The notes under the pieces: model-generated | Database searches by the model: none | What the model was told of the DNA's origin: nothing | The model's input: the letters and a program-made list of their open reading frames with translations, nothing else | Shown: in pieces, positions 33,717 through 42,793 of the stretch | Numbering within the stretch: the first letter of the stretch is position 1 | How the letters are laid out: the number at the start of each line of letters is the position of its first letter | Translations under genes and position numbers: made by a program | Assembly (NCBI RefSeq): GCF_024448505.1 | Contig: NZ_JAMOHV010000012.1 | Coordinates: 1 to 64,000, forward strand | Direction of reading: 5' to 3' | From: Stutzerimonas degradans | Lineage (GTDB): Bacteria; Pseudomonadota; Gammaproteobacteria; Pseudomonadales; Pseudomonadaceae | DNA: 64,000 nt

Positions 33717-34811
33717 ATGACTCCTCTTGAGCGCTATCGGGCCGACCTGCAACGTCCTGACTTTTTCCACGATGCCGCCCAGGAAAATGCGGTGCGCCAT
33801 TTGCAGCGGCTGTACGACGACCTGGTAGCCGACGAGCGTGGCGGCAGTGGATTGTTCGGCAAGCTCTTCGGCAAGAAACCGCAGGGGCCGATCAAGGGCA
33901 TCTATTTTTGGGGGGGCGTCGGTCGCGGCAAGACCTACCTGGTCGATACGTTCTTCGATGCGCTGCCGTTCAAGCAGAAGATGCGCACGCACTTCCACCG
34001 CTTCATGAAGCGCGTGCACGAGGAAATGCGCACGCTCAAGGGCGAGAAGAACCCGCTGACCATCATCGGCAAGCGTTTTGCCGATGAGGCACGAGTGATC
34101 TGCTTCGACGAGTTCTTCGTCTCCGACATCACCGACGCGATGATCCTCGCGACCCTGCTCGAAGAGCTGTTCAAGAACGGTGTGAGTCTGGTCGCGACTT
34201 CCAACATCGTCCCGGACGGCCTGTACAAGGACGGTTTGCAGCGCGCGCGCTTCCTGCCGGCCATCGAGCTGTTGAAGAAGCACACCGAGATCGTCAACGT
34301 CGACAGCGGCATCGACTACCGCCTGCGCGCGCTGGAACAGGCCGAGCTGTATCACTTCCCGCTGGATGCCGAGGCCGAGCTGAGCCTGGAAAAGAGCTTC
34401 CGCAGCTTGCTGACGGAAAACTGTACGGTGCTGGAAAACGAGGCGTTGCTGATCGAAAACCGCGAGATCATGGCGCGCCGGGTAGCCAATGATGTTGCCT
34501 GGTTCGAGTTCCGCGCCCTGTGCGACGGCCCGCGTAGCCAGAACGACTACATCGAGCTGGGCAAGATCTTCGAGGCGGTGCTGGTATCCAACATCGAGCA
34601 GATGAACGTGGCCAAGGACGACATGGCGCGGCGCTTCATCAACATGGTCGACGAGTTCTACGACCGTAACGTCAAGCTGATCCTTTCCGCCGAGGTCGAA
34701 CTCAAGGACCTGTATGCCGGCGGACGTCTGGAGTTCGAGTTCCAGCGCACCCTCAGCCGTTTGCTGGAGATGCAGTCGCACGAATACCTCGCGCGGCCGC
34801 ACAAGCCCTAA
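33717..34811 (+). CDS. zapE: Cell division protein ZapE (AFG1-like ATPase)
   Basis: AAA+-type ATPase of the AFG1/ZapE family (364 residues), which in E. coli associates with FtsZ late in division. Walker A GGVGRGKT lies at 66-73, Walker B in RVICFDEFFVSDI, and the sensor region LVATSNIVPDGLY matches the family. I prefer the ATG at 33717 (MTPLERYRADLQ), which begins conserved sequence. A TTG at 33639 with GAGGAGG upstream would add 26 residues and cannot be excluded. Confidence 0.92.
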   Translation: MTPLERYRADLQRPDFFHDAAQENAVRHLQRLYDDLVADERGGSGLFGKLFGKKPQGPIKGIYFWGGVGRGKTYLVDTFFDALPFKQKMRTHFHRFMKRVHEEMRTLKGEKNPLTIIGKRFADEARVICFDEFFVSDITDAMILATLLEELFKNGVSLVATSNIVPDGLYKDGLQRARFLPAIELLKKHTEIVNVDSGIDYRLRALEQAELYHFPLDAEAELSLEKSFRSLLTENCTVLENEALLIENREIMARRVANDVAWFEFRALCDGPRSQNDYIELGKIFEAVLVSNIEQMNVAKDDMARRFINMVDEFYDRNVKLILSAEVELKDLYAGGRLEFEFQRTLSRLLEMQSHEYLARPHKP

Positions 34812-34833
34812 CGCGATCGGGCGTTCCTTGCGC

Positions 34834-34861
34834 GGGAGGCGGACCGCTCGGACAGCCTCCC
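34834..34861. terminator. Hairpin between convergent zapE and AraC-type regulator gene
   Basis: GGGAGGC (34834-34840) pairs with GCCTCCC (34855-34861) over a 14-base loop in the 54-bp convergent gap. No U-tract on either strand. Confidence 0.4.
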
Positions 34862-34865
34862 GACG

Positions 34866-35855
34866 TCAGCTGCTCTTGTGCCGATACTGCTGCCGATACT
34901 GGTTCGGCGACACATCGGTGTGCTGGCGGAACAGGCGAGCGAAGAAGCTGGCGTCGTCGTAGCCCACCTCATAGCTGATGGTCTTGATGCTCTTGCGCGT
35001 CGTCGACAGCAGGCTCTTGGCCGTCTCGATGCGCAGGCGCTGCAGGTAATGCAGCGGCTTGTCGCCGGTGGCGGCCTGGAATCGCCGCATGAAATTGCGG
35101 ATGCTCATGCCGTGCTGCAGCGCGACGTCCTCGAAGCGGAATTTCTCGGCGAAGTGGTCTTCCAGCCATTCCTGAATTTGCAGCACGCGGCTGTCCAGAT
35201 GCAGCTTCTGGCCGCCGAAGCCGAGCCGCCCCGGCCGGTAGCTGCGCTGCACCTCGAACAGCACATCGCGCGCCATGCCTTGCGCGACGGCAGCTCCGCA
35301 GAAGCGCTCGACCAGGTACAGATACAGATCGCACGACGACGTGGTGCCGCCGGCACAGTAGAGATTATCGCTGTCGGTCAGGTGCTTGTCCGGGCTCAGC
35401 TGTACCTGCGGGAAACGCTCGGCGAACTCGCTGGCGAAGCGCCAGTGGGTCGTCGCCTCGCGATGATCCAGCAGCCCGGCTTGAGCCATCCAGAACGCCC
35501 CGGTGGCCTCGCCACAGATCGTGCTGCCGGCCGCATGGCGATGCCGCAGCCACGTCAGCACCTGCGGATAACGCGCGCAGAGTGCATCGAAGTCGCCCCA
35601 GAAGGCGGGCAGGATCACCACGTCGGCGTCTTCCAGCGCGCCATCGACGGCTATAGTGGTGCCGCTGAAAGTGGTCACCGGCTGGCCGTCGGGGCTGACC
35701 AGGCGGGTTTCGAAGGCGGGCGCGAGGTCCGCGCCGCGCTGCCGGCCGCGGCGCAGGCTGGCCATGTGAAAGAAATCCTTGGCGTGCATGAGGGTCGAAG
35801 CGAAGACCCCTTCGGTGGCCAGGATGCTGATGCGACTGAGGGCGGGCGAGTTCAT
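34866..35855 (-). CDS. GlxA-type transcriptional regulator (DJ-1/PfpI + AraC HTH)
   Basis: A 329-residue AraC-family regulator with an N-terminal glutamine-amidotransferase-like (DJ-1/PfpI) domain (about 8-195, containing VVILPAFWGDFDAL and the nucleophile-elbow-like CGEATGAF). A C-terminal double helix-turn-helix follows (about 225-325, LQIQEWLEDHFAEKFRFEDVALQHGMSIRNFMRRF, then the second helix-turn-helix). Such regulators sense small metabolites such as quaternary amines or amino acids; the ligand here is unknown. The start at 35855 begins conserved sequence; the frame is open further but has no support. It is divergent from nfi. Confidence 0.88.
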   Translation of the reverse strand: MNSPALSRISILATEGVFASTLMHAKDFFHMASLRRGRQRGADLAPAFETRLVSPDGQPVTTFSGTTIAVDGALEDADVVILPAFWGDFDALCARYPQVLTWLRHRHAAGSTICGEATGAFWMAQAGLLDHREATTHWRFASEFAERFPQVQLSPDKHLTDSDNLYCAGGTTSSCDLYLYLVERFCGAAVAQGMARDVLFEVQRSYRPGRLGFGGQKLHLDSRVLQIQEWLEDHFAEKFRFEDVALQHGMSIRNFMRRFQAATGDKPLHYLQRLRIETAKSLLSTTRKSIKTISYEVGYDDASFFARLFRQHTDVSPNQYRQQYRHKSS

Positions 35856-36003
35856 GGGCGTTTCTGATTGTTGTGTGGTAAACCGGCTGTAGGATGAAAC
35901 TGCCGTCGTGCGGCGCAAGCGTCGTCTGTTTTTCCCTGACTGTCCAGCCGCCATTGCCGTCCGTCGCCCGATCGAGCGCATGATTTTCACCGAGGAGAAA
36001 ACG

Positions 36004-36717
36004 ATGAGCAGCCCCTATCCGTCGCAACCGTTCGCCGATTGGGATGGCACGCCCGCCGCCGCGCGCGCGCTGCAGCAGACGCTGGCGGCGCAGGTGCGGC
36101 TGGTGGACGACTTCCCGCCACTACGGCTAATCGCCGGTGTCGACGTGGGCTTCGAGGAGCAGGGACAGATCACCCGGGCGGCCGTCGTGCTGCTCGATGC
36201 GCAGACGCTGGAGGTGGTCGCGCAGAGCCTGACGCGCATTCCCACCTCGATGCCCTACATACCTGGGCTGCTGTCGTTTCGCGAACTGCCGGCAGTCTTG
36301 CAGGCACTGCAAGCGCTGCCGGCGGTACCCGACCTGATCTTCTCCGACGGCCACGGCATCGCTCATCCACGCCGGCTGGGGATCGCCGCGCATCTGGGCG
36401 TGGTGACCGGGCTACCGACCATCGGCGTGGCGAAGAAGATTCTCACTGGCGAACACGAGGAGCTGGGCGAGGCGCGCGGCGCGCAGGTGCCGTTGCGCGA
36501 TCGCAAGACCGGCGAGGTGCTGGGTACGGTGCTGCGCAGCAAGGAGCGCGTGCGTCCGCTGATCGTGTCGCCCGGCAACCGCGTCAGCCTGGCCAGTGCA
36601 CCGCGGCTGGTGATGCAGTATGTCACCCGCTACCGGCTGCCCGAACCCACCCGGTTGGCCGATCGGCTGGCCTCGCGCAGGGATGAGAAGGCGGCTGCTG
36701 CGCGGCTGCGCCGGTAG
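36004..36717 (+). CDS. nfi: Endonuclease V (deoxyinosine 3'-endonuclease)
   Basis: DNA repair nuclease that nicks one base 3' of deoxyinosine. The 237-residue product has the catalytic Asp in [11 protein letters not shown], the [11 protein letters not shown] wedge motif, [19 protein letters not shown] with the second Asp, and the [10 protein letters not shown] segment. GAGGAG lies six bases before the ATG. It reads in the same direction as ampD and ampE, with a 68-bp gap. Confidence 0.95.
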   Translation: MSSPYPSQPFADWDGTPAAARALQQTLAAQVRLVDDFPPLRLIAGVDVGFEEQGQITRAAVVLLDAQTLEVVAQSLTRIPTSMPYIPGLLSFRELPAVLQALQALPAVPDLIFSDGHGIAHPRRLGIAAHLGVVTGLPTIGVAKKILTGEHEELGEARGAQVPLRDRKTGEVLGTVLRSKERVRPLIVSPGNRVSLASAPRLVMQYVTRYRLPEPTRLADRLASRRDEKAAAARLRR

Positions 36718-36785
36718 CAGGCCGACTTGCGGCGGCGGGGCCGCTGCGGCTAGCCTGCCAGCCTGCCGTCAACCAAGGTCACCCC

Positions 36786-37337
36786 ATGTATCTGGATCGC
36801 GCGACCGGCTGGTGCGAGGGCGTTCGCCATTGCCCATCGCCGAACTTCAACGAGCGCCCGGACGGCGAGATCTCGCTGCTGGTCATTCACAACATCAGCC
36901 TGCCGCCCGGCCAGTTCGGCACCGGCCGTGTCCAGCAGTTTTTCCAGAACTGCCTGCCGTGCGGCGAGCATCCGTTCTTCGCCGAGATCGCCGAGCTGCG
37001 TGTGTCGGCGCATTTCCTCATCGAGCGCGACGGCACGATCACCCAATTCGTCTCCTGCCTCGATCGCGCCTGGCACGCCGGGGTGTCGCGCTTCGGCGAG
37101 CGCGAGGGCTGCAACGATTTTTCCCTCGGCATCGAGCTGGAGGGCACCGATTTTCAGCCGTACAGCGAGGCGCAGTACGGTGCGCTGATCGAGCTGTGCC
37201 GGCTGCTGCAGCGAGCCTATCCGGCGATCACCAGCGAGCGGATCTGCGGCCACAGCGACATCGCGCCGGGGCGCAAGACCGACCCCGGTCCGGCATTCGA
37301 CTGGCTGCGGTTGCGCGCCGCCGCCATCACCTGTTGA
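36786..37337 (+). CDS. ampD: 1,6-anhydro-N-acetylmuramyl-L-alanine amidase AmpD
   Basis: Cytosolic zinc amidase that cleaves the peptide from anhydro-muropeptides during cell-wall recycling, which indirectly keeps AmpR-controlled beta-lactamase off. The 183 residues show the PGRP fold: zinc His in LLVIHNISLPPG, catalytic-region Glu in LGIELEGTDF, and GHSDIAPGRKTDPGPAFDW with the other zinc ligands. No signal peptide, so this is AmpD rather than a periplasmic paralogue. It is followed by ampE. Confidence 0.96.
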   Translation: MYLDRATGWCEGVRHCPSPNFNERPDGEISLLVIHNISLPPGQFGTGRVQQFFQNCLPCGEHPFFAEIAELRVSAHFLIERDGTITQFVSCLDRAWHAGVSRFGEREGCNDFSLGIELEGTDFQPYSEAQYGALIELCRLLQRAYPAITSERICGHSDIAPGRKTDPGPAFDWLRLRAAAITC

Positions 37338-37359
37338 ACGAGGAAGCGAAGACGTGACG

Positions 37360-38196
37360 ATGAGTTTTCTGGTGATTCTGCTGGTGCTGCTGATCGAGAA
37401 ATTCTCCGATTGGCGGCATCGGCTGCAGCGCGATGGCGCCTGGCTTGCCCAGCTGCGCCGACTGGAGGCGCGACCGCGGCTGACCGCATCGCCGTGGCTG
37501 GCGCTCGCGCTGCTGGTGCTGTTGCCGGTACTGCTGCTGGGTTGCGTGCTGTGGCTGCTCGAACCGCTGGCCTATGGCTGGCTGAGCCTGCCGCTGCATG
37601 TGCTGGTAGTGCTGTACAGCCTCGGACGCGGCGCGGTGAAGCGTGAGCTGGGGCCGTTTCGCGATGCCTGGCGGCGTGGCGACGAGGAGGCCGCGGCGCT
37701 GGTGGCCGAGCGCGATCTGAAGCTGCGCGAAGCGGAGCCGGCGAGCCTGCTGCAGGCGGCACAGGGCCTGCTGCTCTGGCGCAGCTACGAGGGCTTTTTC
37801 GCGGTGATCTTCTGGTATGTGCTGCTCGGACCGATGGCGGCGCTGGCCTATCGGCTGCTCGCCCTGACCGTCGAGCACGCCCAGCTGGACCCGCTGCGCG
37901 AACGCGCCGCCCAGGTGCGTCACGCCTTCGACTGGCTGGCGGTACGGGTGCTGCTGGCCAGCTTCGCACTGGTCGGCAATTTCGTCGCGCTCAACCGCGC
38001 GCTGCTGCACCGCTTGCTCGACTGGGACATGCCGGCGCGCCAGCTGCTCGCCGAGGTTGGTCCGCAGGCGGCCGATCTCGAGCCGCCGATCGCCGGCGAG
38101 GCGGGTGTCGCCCGGCTCGACGCGCTCGGAGCGCTGCTGGTGCGCGCGCGCGTGCTCTGGTACGCGGCGCTCGCGCTGTGGACGCTACTCGCCTGA
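37360..38196 (+). CDS. ampE: Regulatory membrane protein AmpE
   Basis: Inner-membrane protein of 278 residues encoded directly after ampD, as in most gammaproteobacteria. Helices are visible at the N-terminus (SFLVILLVLLIEKFSDW), about 47-100, about 140-165 and at the C-terminus, with conserved LFWRSYEGFFAVIFWY-like sequence (LLWRSYEGFFAVIFWYVLLG). AmpE has been proposed as a sensor in the ampD pathway, but its function is not firmly known. A GTG six bases upstream (37354) is an alternative start with slightly better ribosome-binding-site spacing. Confidence 0.92.
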   Translation: MSFLVILLVLLIEKFSDWRHRLQRDGAWLAQLRRLEARPRLTASPWLALALLVLLPVLLLGCVLWLLEPLAYGWLSLPLHVLVVLYSLGRGAVKRELGPFRDAWRRGDEEAAALVAERDLKLREAEPASLLQAAQGLLLWRSYEGFFAVIFWYVLLGPMAALAYRLLALTVEHAQLDPLRERAAQVRHAFDWLAVRVLLASFALVGNFVALNRALLHRLLDWDMPARQLLAEVGPQAADLEPPIAGEAGVARLDALGALLVRARVLWYAALALWTLLA

Positions 38197-38230
38197 ACCA
38201 CCCCACCTGGCTGAATGATGCGCCATAGCC

Positions 38231-38250
38231 GCCCGCGAATACCCGCGGGC
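38231..38250 (+). terminator. Short GC hairpin after ampE
   Basis: GCCCGCG (38231-38237) pairs with CGCGGGC (38244-38250) over a six-base loop. No U-tract follows; a weak terminator candidate at most. Confidence 0.3.
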
Positions 38251-38297
38251 CGCCGCACTGCGGGCTGGCGGCGCTGCGATGCCATAAGGCCATTACC

Positions 38298-38323
38298 TTA
38301 AGTTACAAAAGCGCCTACCGATA
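38298..38323 (+). promoter_or_regulatory. Sigma-28 (FliA) promoter of the chemoreceptor gene
   Basis: TTAAG (38298-38302), 15 bp, then CCGATA (38318-38323) matches the flagellar sigma-28 consensus (TAAA/TCAAG-N15-GCCGATA) closely. It lies about 95 bp before the GTG start. Confidence 0.7.
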
Positions 38324-38416
38324 TCCCGTATAACTCGATCCGCTACTTCTCTCTGACGAGCCCCGCTGCGGCTGCAACAGCCGCAAGCACATACCAATAA
38401 GATTGGGAGACGTCGT

Positions 38417-40447
38417 GTGAAAACTCTGTTGTATCCCGCAGTCGCGTTCATGAACCGGCTGAGCTTCGGCATGAAGTTCAGTCTCGTCAGCCTGTTGTTC
38501 TTCGTCCCCATGCTGCTGACCAACTTCTACCTGGTGCGTGATTCGTACCGGGAGTTCGTCGGTACCCGCAACGAACTGCAGAGCCTTGCGCTGCTCGGCT
38601 CCGCGCTGCAGCTGCGCCGCGATGTGGAGGACTGGCACGACCTGGTACAGATCGAGGCGATCATCGGCCAGACCGGGAATGCCGCGGTCCTTGCCGAGCG
38701 TCGCGGCCAGGTCGAATCCCGGCTGGCGGCGCGCCTGCAGGCCCTGCAACCGGTGAGCGACGATCCCGAGCAGATCGCCGAATTCAGCGCCCGCCGCGAC
38801 GAGCTGAGCACGGCGCTGGGCAGCGCGCAGGCGGAGCAGTCGCTGCAGTCCAAGGCCGCGATGGCGGCGAGCCTGCTGGGGCGTGTGCAGGTGATGATCC
38901 GGCTGATCGCCGGGCAGTCCGGGCTCAGTCAGGACGCCCAGCGCGAAGTGCGCCAGCTCGCCGAGTTGCTGACCAGCGTGACGCCGACCATCACCGCGAC
39001 GCTCGGCCAGGGGCGCGCGGTGGGCTCCTACACCTTCGGCCAGGGCTACCTCAACTCCGATGCCAGCAACACGCTGGACAATCTGGTGCTCGAGCTGGAG
39101 CGGCTGCAGGCACAGTACGCCGCGCAACTGCAGGACAGCCTCGCCGGCAGTGCCGAGGCTCGCGCGCAGCTCGACCAGTACGCCAATGCCAGCCGCGATT
39201 CGCTGGGGCTCGCCAGCGAGATTCTGCAGGACGAGGTGATCATGGCCGATGACTTCGATCGGCCCTGGGCGCAGTTCTACGACCGTATCGGCGCCGAGAT
39301 GGCGAAGACCTACCAGCTCAACGACCAGATCCTGCAGCTGCTCGAAGGCGACCTCGCCGAGCGGCTGGCGCAGAAGCGCCTGCTGATGACCCTGCTGCTG
39401 AGCGCGCTGGGCGTCGTGCTGCTGCTGGTGGCCTATCTCTACGGCGGCTTCTACGTTTCGACGCGGGCCTCGCTGCGGGGGCTCGGGCGGGTCATGGAGT
39501 GCGTCGCCGAGGGCGACATGACCGCGCGTTACACGGTGCAGAGCCGCGACGAGCTGGGTGAGCTGGGCCAGCTGTTCAACGACGGTGTGGCACGGATTCG
39601 CGAGCTGATCGAGCGGGTCGGCCTGACGGTCGGCGAAGTCGAGCGTCAGGCCGGGCGCGTGGAGAACGTCTCCGGCGAAAGCAACCAGACGGTCTCCGAG
39701 CAGCGCAGCCAGATCGAGCAGGTCGCCACCGCGATGAATCAGATGTCCGCCACCGCCCAGGCGGTGGCCACCAGCGCCGAGGCGGCGGTGGGCAGTGCGC
39801 AGGACGTCAACGCCGAAACCGTCAGCGGTCGTGGTCTGGTCAGCGCGCAGGTCAGCGGCATCCAGCGGCTGGCCGAAGAAATCGCGCAGTCGGTGCAGGT
39901 GATCAACCGCCTGGCTGACGACAGCGCGGCGATCAGCCAGGTGCTCGACGTGATCAAGGGCATCGCCGAGCAGACCAACCTGCTCGCGCTCAACGCCGCG
40001 ATTGAGGCGGCGCGTGCCGGCGAGCAGGGCCGCGGCTTCGCCGTGGTCGCCGACGAGGTGCGCAACCTGGCACGGCGCACGCAGCAGTCCACCGAAGAGA
40101 TCGAGCAGATGATCGCGCGCTTGCAGGGCGGTGTCGGCGCGGCGGTGAAGACCATGCACGCCAGCCACGCGCTGGCCGAGGGCACGGTCAGCCAGTCGGC
40201 GCAGGTGGAGCAGGCGTTGGAGCACATTCTTGGCGCGGTCGGCAGCATCGTCGACCAGAGCCAGCAGATCGCCGCGGCGGCTGAGCAGCAGACGGCCGTG
40301 GCGCACGACATCGACCGCAACATCGTGGCGATCAACGAAGCCGGCAAACGCACCGCCGAGGGTGCCGGGCATACCGAGCAGGCCAGTCGTGAACTGACCC
40401 AGTTGGTGGGGCAGTTGCAGCAGCTGATCGGCGCTTTCCGCGTCTAG
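38417..40447 (+). CDS. Methyl-accepting chemotaxis protein
   Basis: Chemoreceptor of 676 residues. TM1 (about 16-37), a long helical periplasmic domain (about 38-320), TM2 (about 324-350, [24 protein letters not shown]), HAMP, and a signalling domain with the conserved tip [37 protein letters not shown]. The start is GTG with GGGAGA upstream. The sigma-28 promoter fits expression with late flagellar genes. In P. aeruginosa a chemotaxis transducer also follows ampE. The ligand is unknown; the last residues lack a CheR-binding pentapeptide. Confidence 0.93.
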   Translation: MKTLLYPAVAFMNRLSFGMKFSLVSLLFFVPMLLTNFYLVRDSYREFVGTRNELQSLALLGSALQLRRDVEDWHDLVQIEAIIGQTGNAAVLAERRGQVESRLAARLQALQPVSDDPEQIAEFSARRDELSTALGSAQAEQSLQSKAAMAASLLGRVQVMIRLIAGQSGLSQDAQREVRQLAELLTSVTPTITATLGQGRAVGSYTFGQGYLNSDASNTLDNLVLELERLQAQYAAQLQDSLAGSAEARAQLDQYANASRDSLGLASEILQDEVIMADDFDRPWAQFYDRIGAEMAKTYQLNDQILQLLEGDLAERLAQKRLLMTLLLSALGVVLLLVAYLYGGFYVSTRASLRGLGRVMECVAEGDMTARYTVQSRDELGELGQLFNDGVARIRELIERVGLTVGEVERQAGRVENVSGESNQTVSEQRSQIEQVATAMNQMSATAQAVATSAEAAVGSAQDVNAETVSGRGLVSAQVSGIQRLAEEIAQSVQVINRLADDSAAISQVLDVIKGIAEQTNLLALNAAIEAARAGEQGRGFAVVADEVRNLARRTQQSTEEIEQMIARLQGGVGAAVKTMHASHALAEGTVSQSAQVEQALEHILGAVGSIVDQSQQIAAAAEQQTAVAHDIDRNIVAINEAGKRTAEGAGHTEQASRELTQLVGQLQQLIGAFRV

Positions 40448-40454
40448 CCGGGCA

Positions 40455-41246
40455 CTAGGTGTCGCCGAGCGGCCAGCCGAACAGTTCGCAGCTGTTGCGA
40501 TAGCTGGCGGCGGCCAGTTCTGCGGTGCTGATGCCCTTGAGTTCGGCCAGCCGCTGGCAGATCTCCGGCAGCAGCTCCGGGCTGTTGCGCTCGCCGACGT
40601 GGCCCGCCGGTGGCATGTCCGGTGCGTCGGTTTCCAGCACAATGCCGTGCCGCGGCAACTGCTCAAGCACGCGCTGCATGCGCCGGGCCTGCGGCCAGGT
40701 ACCGGCGCCGCCGAGGCCCAGCTTGAAACCCAGCTTCAGATATTCGCGCGCTTCCTCCCAGCTGCCGCTGAAAGCATGCACGATGCCGCCGCGGTGCAGC
40801 CGATGGCGCTTGAGCGTGGCGATCATCGCTGCATGGGCGCGGCGCACGTGCAGCAGCGCCGGCAGTTCGAAGTCGCTGGCCAGCTGGAGCTGGCGCTCGA
40901 GAAGGTACTGCTGGCGTTCATGGTCCGGCGCGTCGATGTAGTAGTCCAGGCCGATCTCGCCGATGGCGCAGAGCTTCGCTTCGCCGCGCAGGCGCTGCAG
41001 CCATTCGCCCAGCGCCGTGAGGTGCTCGTCGCGGTGCTGGTGCTGGTACACCGGATGCAGCCCGAGCGCGGCGTAGACGGCCGGCTGCTCGCTGGCCAGC
41101 TGCCAGACGCGCTGCCAGTTCTGTGCATGCACGCCGAGCACGACGATGCGCTCGACGCCGAGGGCGGCACAGCGTGCCAGCACGGCCTGACGGTCGGCGT
41201 CAAAATCCTCGAAGTCCAGATGGGTGTGGGTGTCGATCAGTGGCAC
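40455..41246 (-). CDS. TatD family hydrolase (putative metal-dependent DNase)
   Basis: A 263-residue TIM-barrel metallohydrolase of the TatD family. Metal ligands are in DTHTHLDF (H-x-H), GEIGLDYY (Glu), the central His of LLHVRRAH, HAFSGSWEEA and LETDAPDM (Asp). TatD proteins show 3'-5' exonuclease activity in some species; the substrate here is not known. The stop lies only seven bases from the end of the convergent chemoreceptor gene. Confidence 0.92.
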   Translation of the reverse strand: MPLIDTHTHLDFEDFDADRQAVLARCAALGVERIVVLGVHAQNWQRVWQLASEQPAVYAALGLHPVYQHQHRDEHLTALGEWLQRLRGEAKLCAIGEIGLDYYIDAPDHERQQYLLERQLQLASDFELPALLHVRRAHAAMIATLKRHRLHRGGIVHAFSGSWEEAREYLKLGFKLGLGGAGTWPQARRMQRVLEQLPRHGIVLETDAPDMPPAGHVGERNSPELLPEICQRLAELKGISTAELAAASYRNSCELFGWPLGDT

Positions 41247-41292
41247 GGCGGTCTGCGCTCGATGGCGGCGGGTTCGGCGCTCATGCTAACGC

Positions 41293-41535
41293 TCAGCGGC
41301 ACTCTTCTTCGATCTGGATATCGCTGACGCCCAGCTCGGCCATGCGGCTGTGCTCGCTGGCGCGCAGCGGCGATTCCCACGGCGCGTCGACCGCCGCCTG
41401 CGGGTTACGTACGTGCGCGAGGAGGATTTCCAGCTCGGCCTGCTCCAGGCTCGGTTCCTCGAAGGCGCTCAGCAGCAGCGAGGCGGGTGCGCCATTGATG
41501 CGGTAATGGATGCGGTAGTGTTTCAGATCGGTCAT
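41293..41535 (-). CDS. Hypothetical protein, 80 aa
   Basis: I do not recognise a family. The protein is acidic and soluble, with an N-terminal beta-like stretch (DLKHYRIHYRINGAPASLLL) and an acidic C-terminus (GVSDIQIEEECR). The ATG at 41535 is chosen because plausible protein sequence starts there; a frame extending to 41577 adds 14 unlikely residues. It lies between the TatD and Ada genes on the same strand and could be co-transcribed with them. The ribosome-binding site is weak. Confidence 0.6.
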   Translation of the reverse strand: MTDLKHYRIHYRINGAPASLLLSAFEEPSLEQAELEILLAHVRNPQAAVDAPWESPLRASEHSRMAELGVSDIQIEEECR

Positions 41536-41595
41536 GGCGCGGGTCCGGTGCGGCAGCGAGAGGTGTCGACACAACATCGGACCGCGAAAACGCCG

Positions 41596-42636
41596 TCAGT
41601 CTCCCGGCTTCTCCCGCGCTTCGCCAGCGAGCAGCGCGGCCTTGCGTGCCAGCCCCCAGCGGTAGCCGGTCAGCGCCTGCTGTGCGCCGACCACGCGATG
41701 GCAGGGCACCAGCAGGCCGACTGGGTTGCTCGCGCAGGCACGGGCGACGGCGCGGGCGTGGCTGTCGAGGGTGCTGGCGAGTTCGCCGTAACGCCGCGTC
41801 TGGCCCGGCGGAATGGCCTGCAATGCCTGCCAGACCCGTTGCTGGAAGGCACTGCCACGCAGATCCAGCGGCAACCTGGCCGCGCGCTCCGGCTCTTCGA
41901 GCTGGCCGACCACGGCCTGCAGCCAGTCTCCGAGACCGGCCTGATCGCGCTGCAGCCGGGCGGCGGCGAAGCGTTCGCGTAGCTCCTGCTCCAGCGCCGG
42001 CTCGTCGTCACCGAACAGCAACGCGCAGACGCCGCGCTCGCTCGCGGCGAGCAGCAGCAGCCCGAGCGGGCAGGGGGCGACGGCATAGCGCAGGGTTTCC
42101 CCGACACCCTTGCGCAGGCGCTGGGCCGGACTCAGCGCCTGCGCTTCGGCATACAGCGCGCGGGTGCTCGGGTAGCCGGCGGCCAGCGCTGCATCGAGCA
42201 CGTTATCGGCGGCGGGCAGCTGTGCCTGCAGGCGCTCGCGCCGGCGCGCGGCGGCCCAGGCGCGGGGCGTGAGGCCGGTGCGTGCCTTGAACGCACGCGC
42301 CAGGTGCGAGGGCGACAGGCCGATGCGCGCCGCCAGCTGGGCGAGCGTCAGCGCCTCGGGTGCTTCGTCCAGCAGGCGACAGGCGGCGGCGACCAGCGTA
42401 TCGAGCTGCTCGGCCGGGCTTTGCGCCTGCGGCCAGCAGCGCCGGCAGGGGCGGAAGCCGGCGGTTTCGGCCTGCTCGGCGGTGCCGAAGAACTGCACGC
42501 GATCGCGTCGCGGTCGCCGCGCCGGACAGCTGGGGCGGCAGTAGATGCCGGTCGAGCGTACGGCGAAGACGAACTCGCCGTCACAGCGCGCGTCGCGCGC
42601 GCAGAGCGCTTCCCAGCAGCGGTCATGGTCGAGCAT
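41596..42636 (-). CDS. ada: Ada: O6-methylguanine-DNA methyltransferase / transcriptional regulator
   Basis: Bifunctional alkylation-response protein (346 residues). The N-terminal Ada zinc domain has Cys33, Cys37, Cys64 and Cys67 (YCRPSCP...CRRC); the first would accept methyl groups from phosphotriesters. An AraC-type helix-turn-helix follows (about 90-175), then a C-terminal methyltransferase domain with the acceptor Cys in VPCHRVVG near residue 311. All three parts of full-length Ada are present. GGAG lies eight bases before the ATG. It is divergent from the RIO kinase gene. Confidence 0.94.
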   Translation of the reverse strand: MLDHDRCWEALCARDARCDGEFVFAVRSTGIYCRPSCPARRPRRDRVQFFGTAEQAETAGFRPCRRCWPQAQSPAEQLDTLVAAACRLLDEAPEALTLAQLAARIGLSPSHLARAFKARTGLTPRAWAAARRRERLQAQLPAADNVLDAALAAGYPSTRALYAEAQALSPAQRLRKGVGETLRYAVAPCPLGLLLLAASERGVCALLFGDDEPALEQELRERFAAARLQRDQAGLGDWLQAVVGQLEEPERAARLPLDLRGSAFQQRVWQALQAIPPGQTRRYGELASTLDSHARAVARACASNPVGLLVPCHRVVGAQQALTGYRWGLARKAALLAGEAREKPGD

Positions 42637-42699
42637 GGCGGTGCTCCGATGAGAGTTGGGGTGATTGTCCGCCTTCGCTGTGCGAGCGCCAATCCGCAG

Positions 42700-42707
42700 C
42701 GCGCTTT
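42700..42707 (-). promoter_or_regulatory. Possible Ada box upstream of ada
   Basis: On the minus strand AAAGCGCG matches the E. coli Ada-box core AAAGCGCA at seven of eight bases, about 65 bp before the ada start. The flanking A-box half is not clear, so this is tentative. Confidence 0.3.
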
Positions 42708-42793
42708 CAAACTGCCGGGCGAGCATGGAAGCCCGCCGGGGTTTACCGTAACCTGCAGCCCCGCATTCACCGAGAAGGACCTGCAAGCCGCTG

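Noticed and set aside
32394-34802. An 802-codon minus-strand frame spanning trpS and zapE
   Set aside because: It overlaps two well-supported conserved genes, has a His/Arg/Gln-rich shadow composition and lacks any domain signature.
38315-40666. A 783-codon minus-strand frame opposite the second chemoreceptor gene
   Set aside because: Shadow of a strongly biased gene; it also overlaps the sigma-28 promoter.
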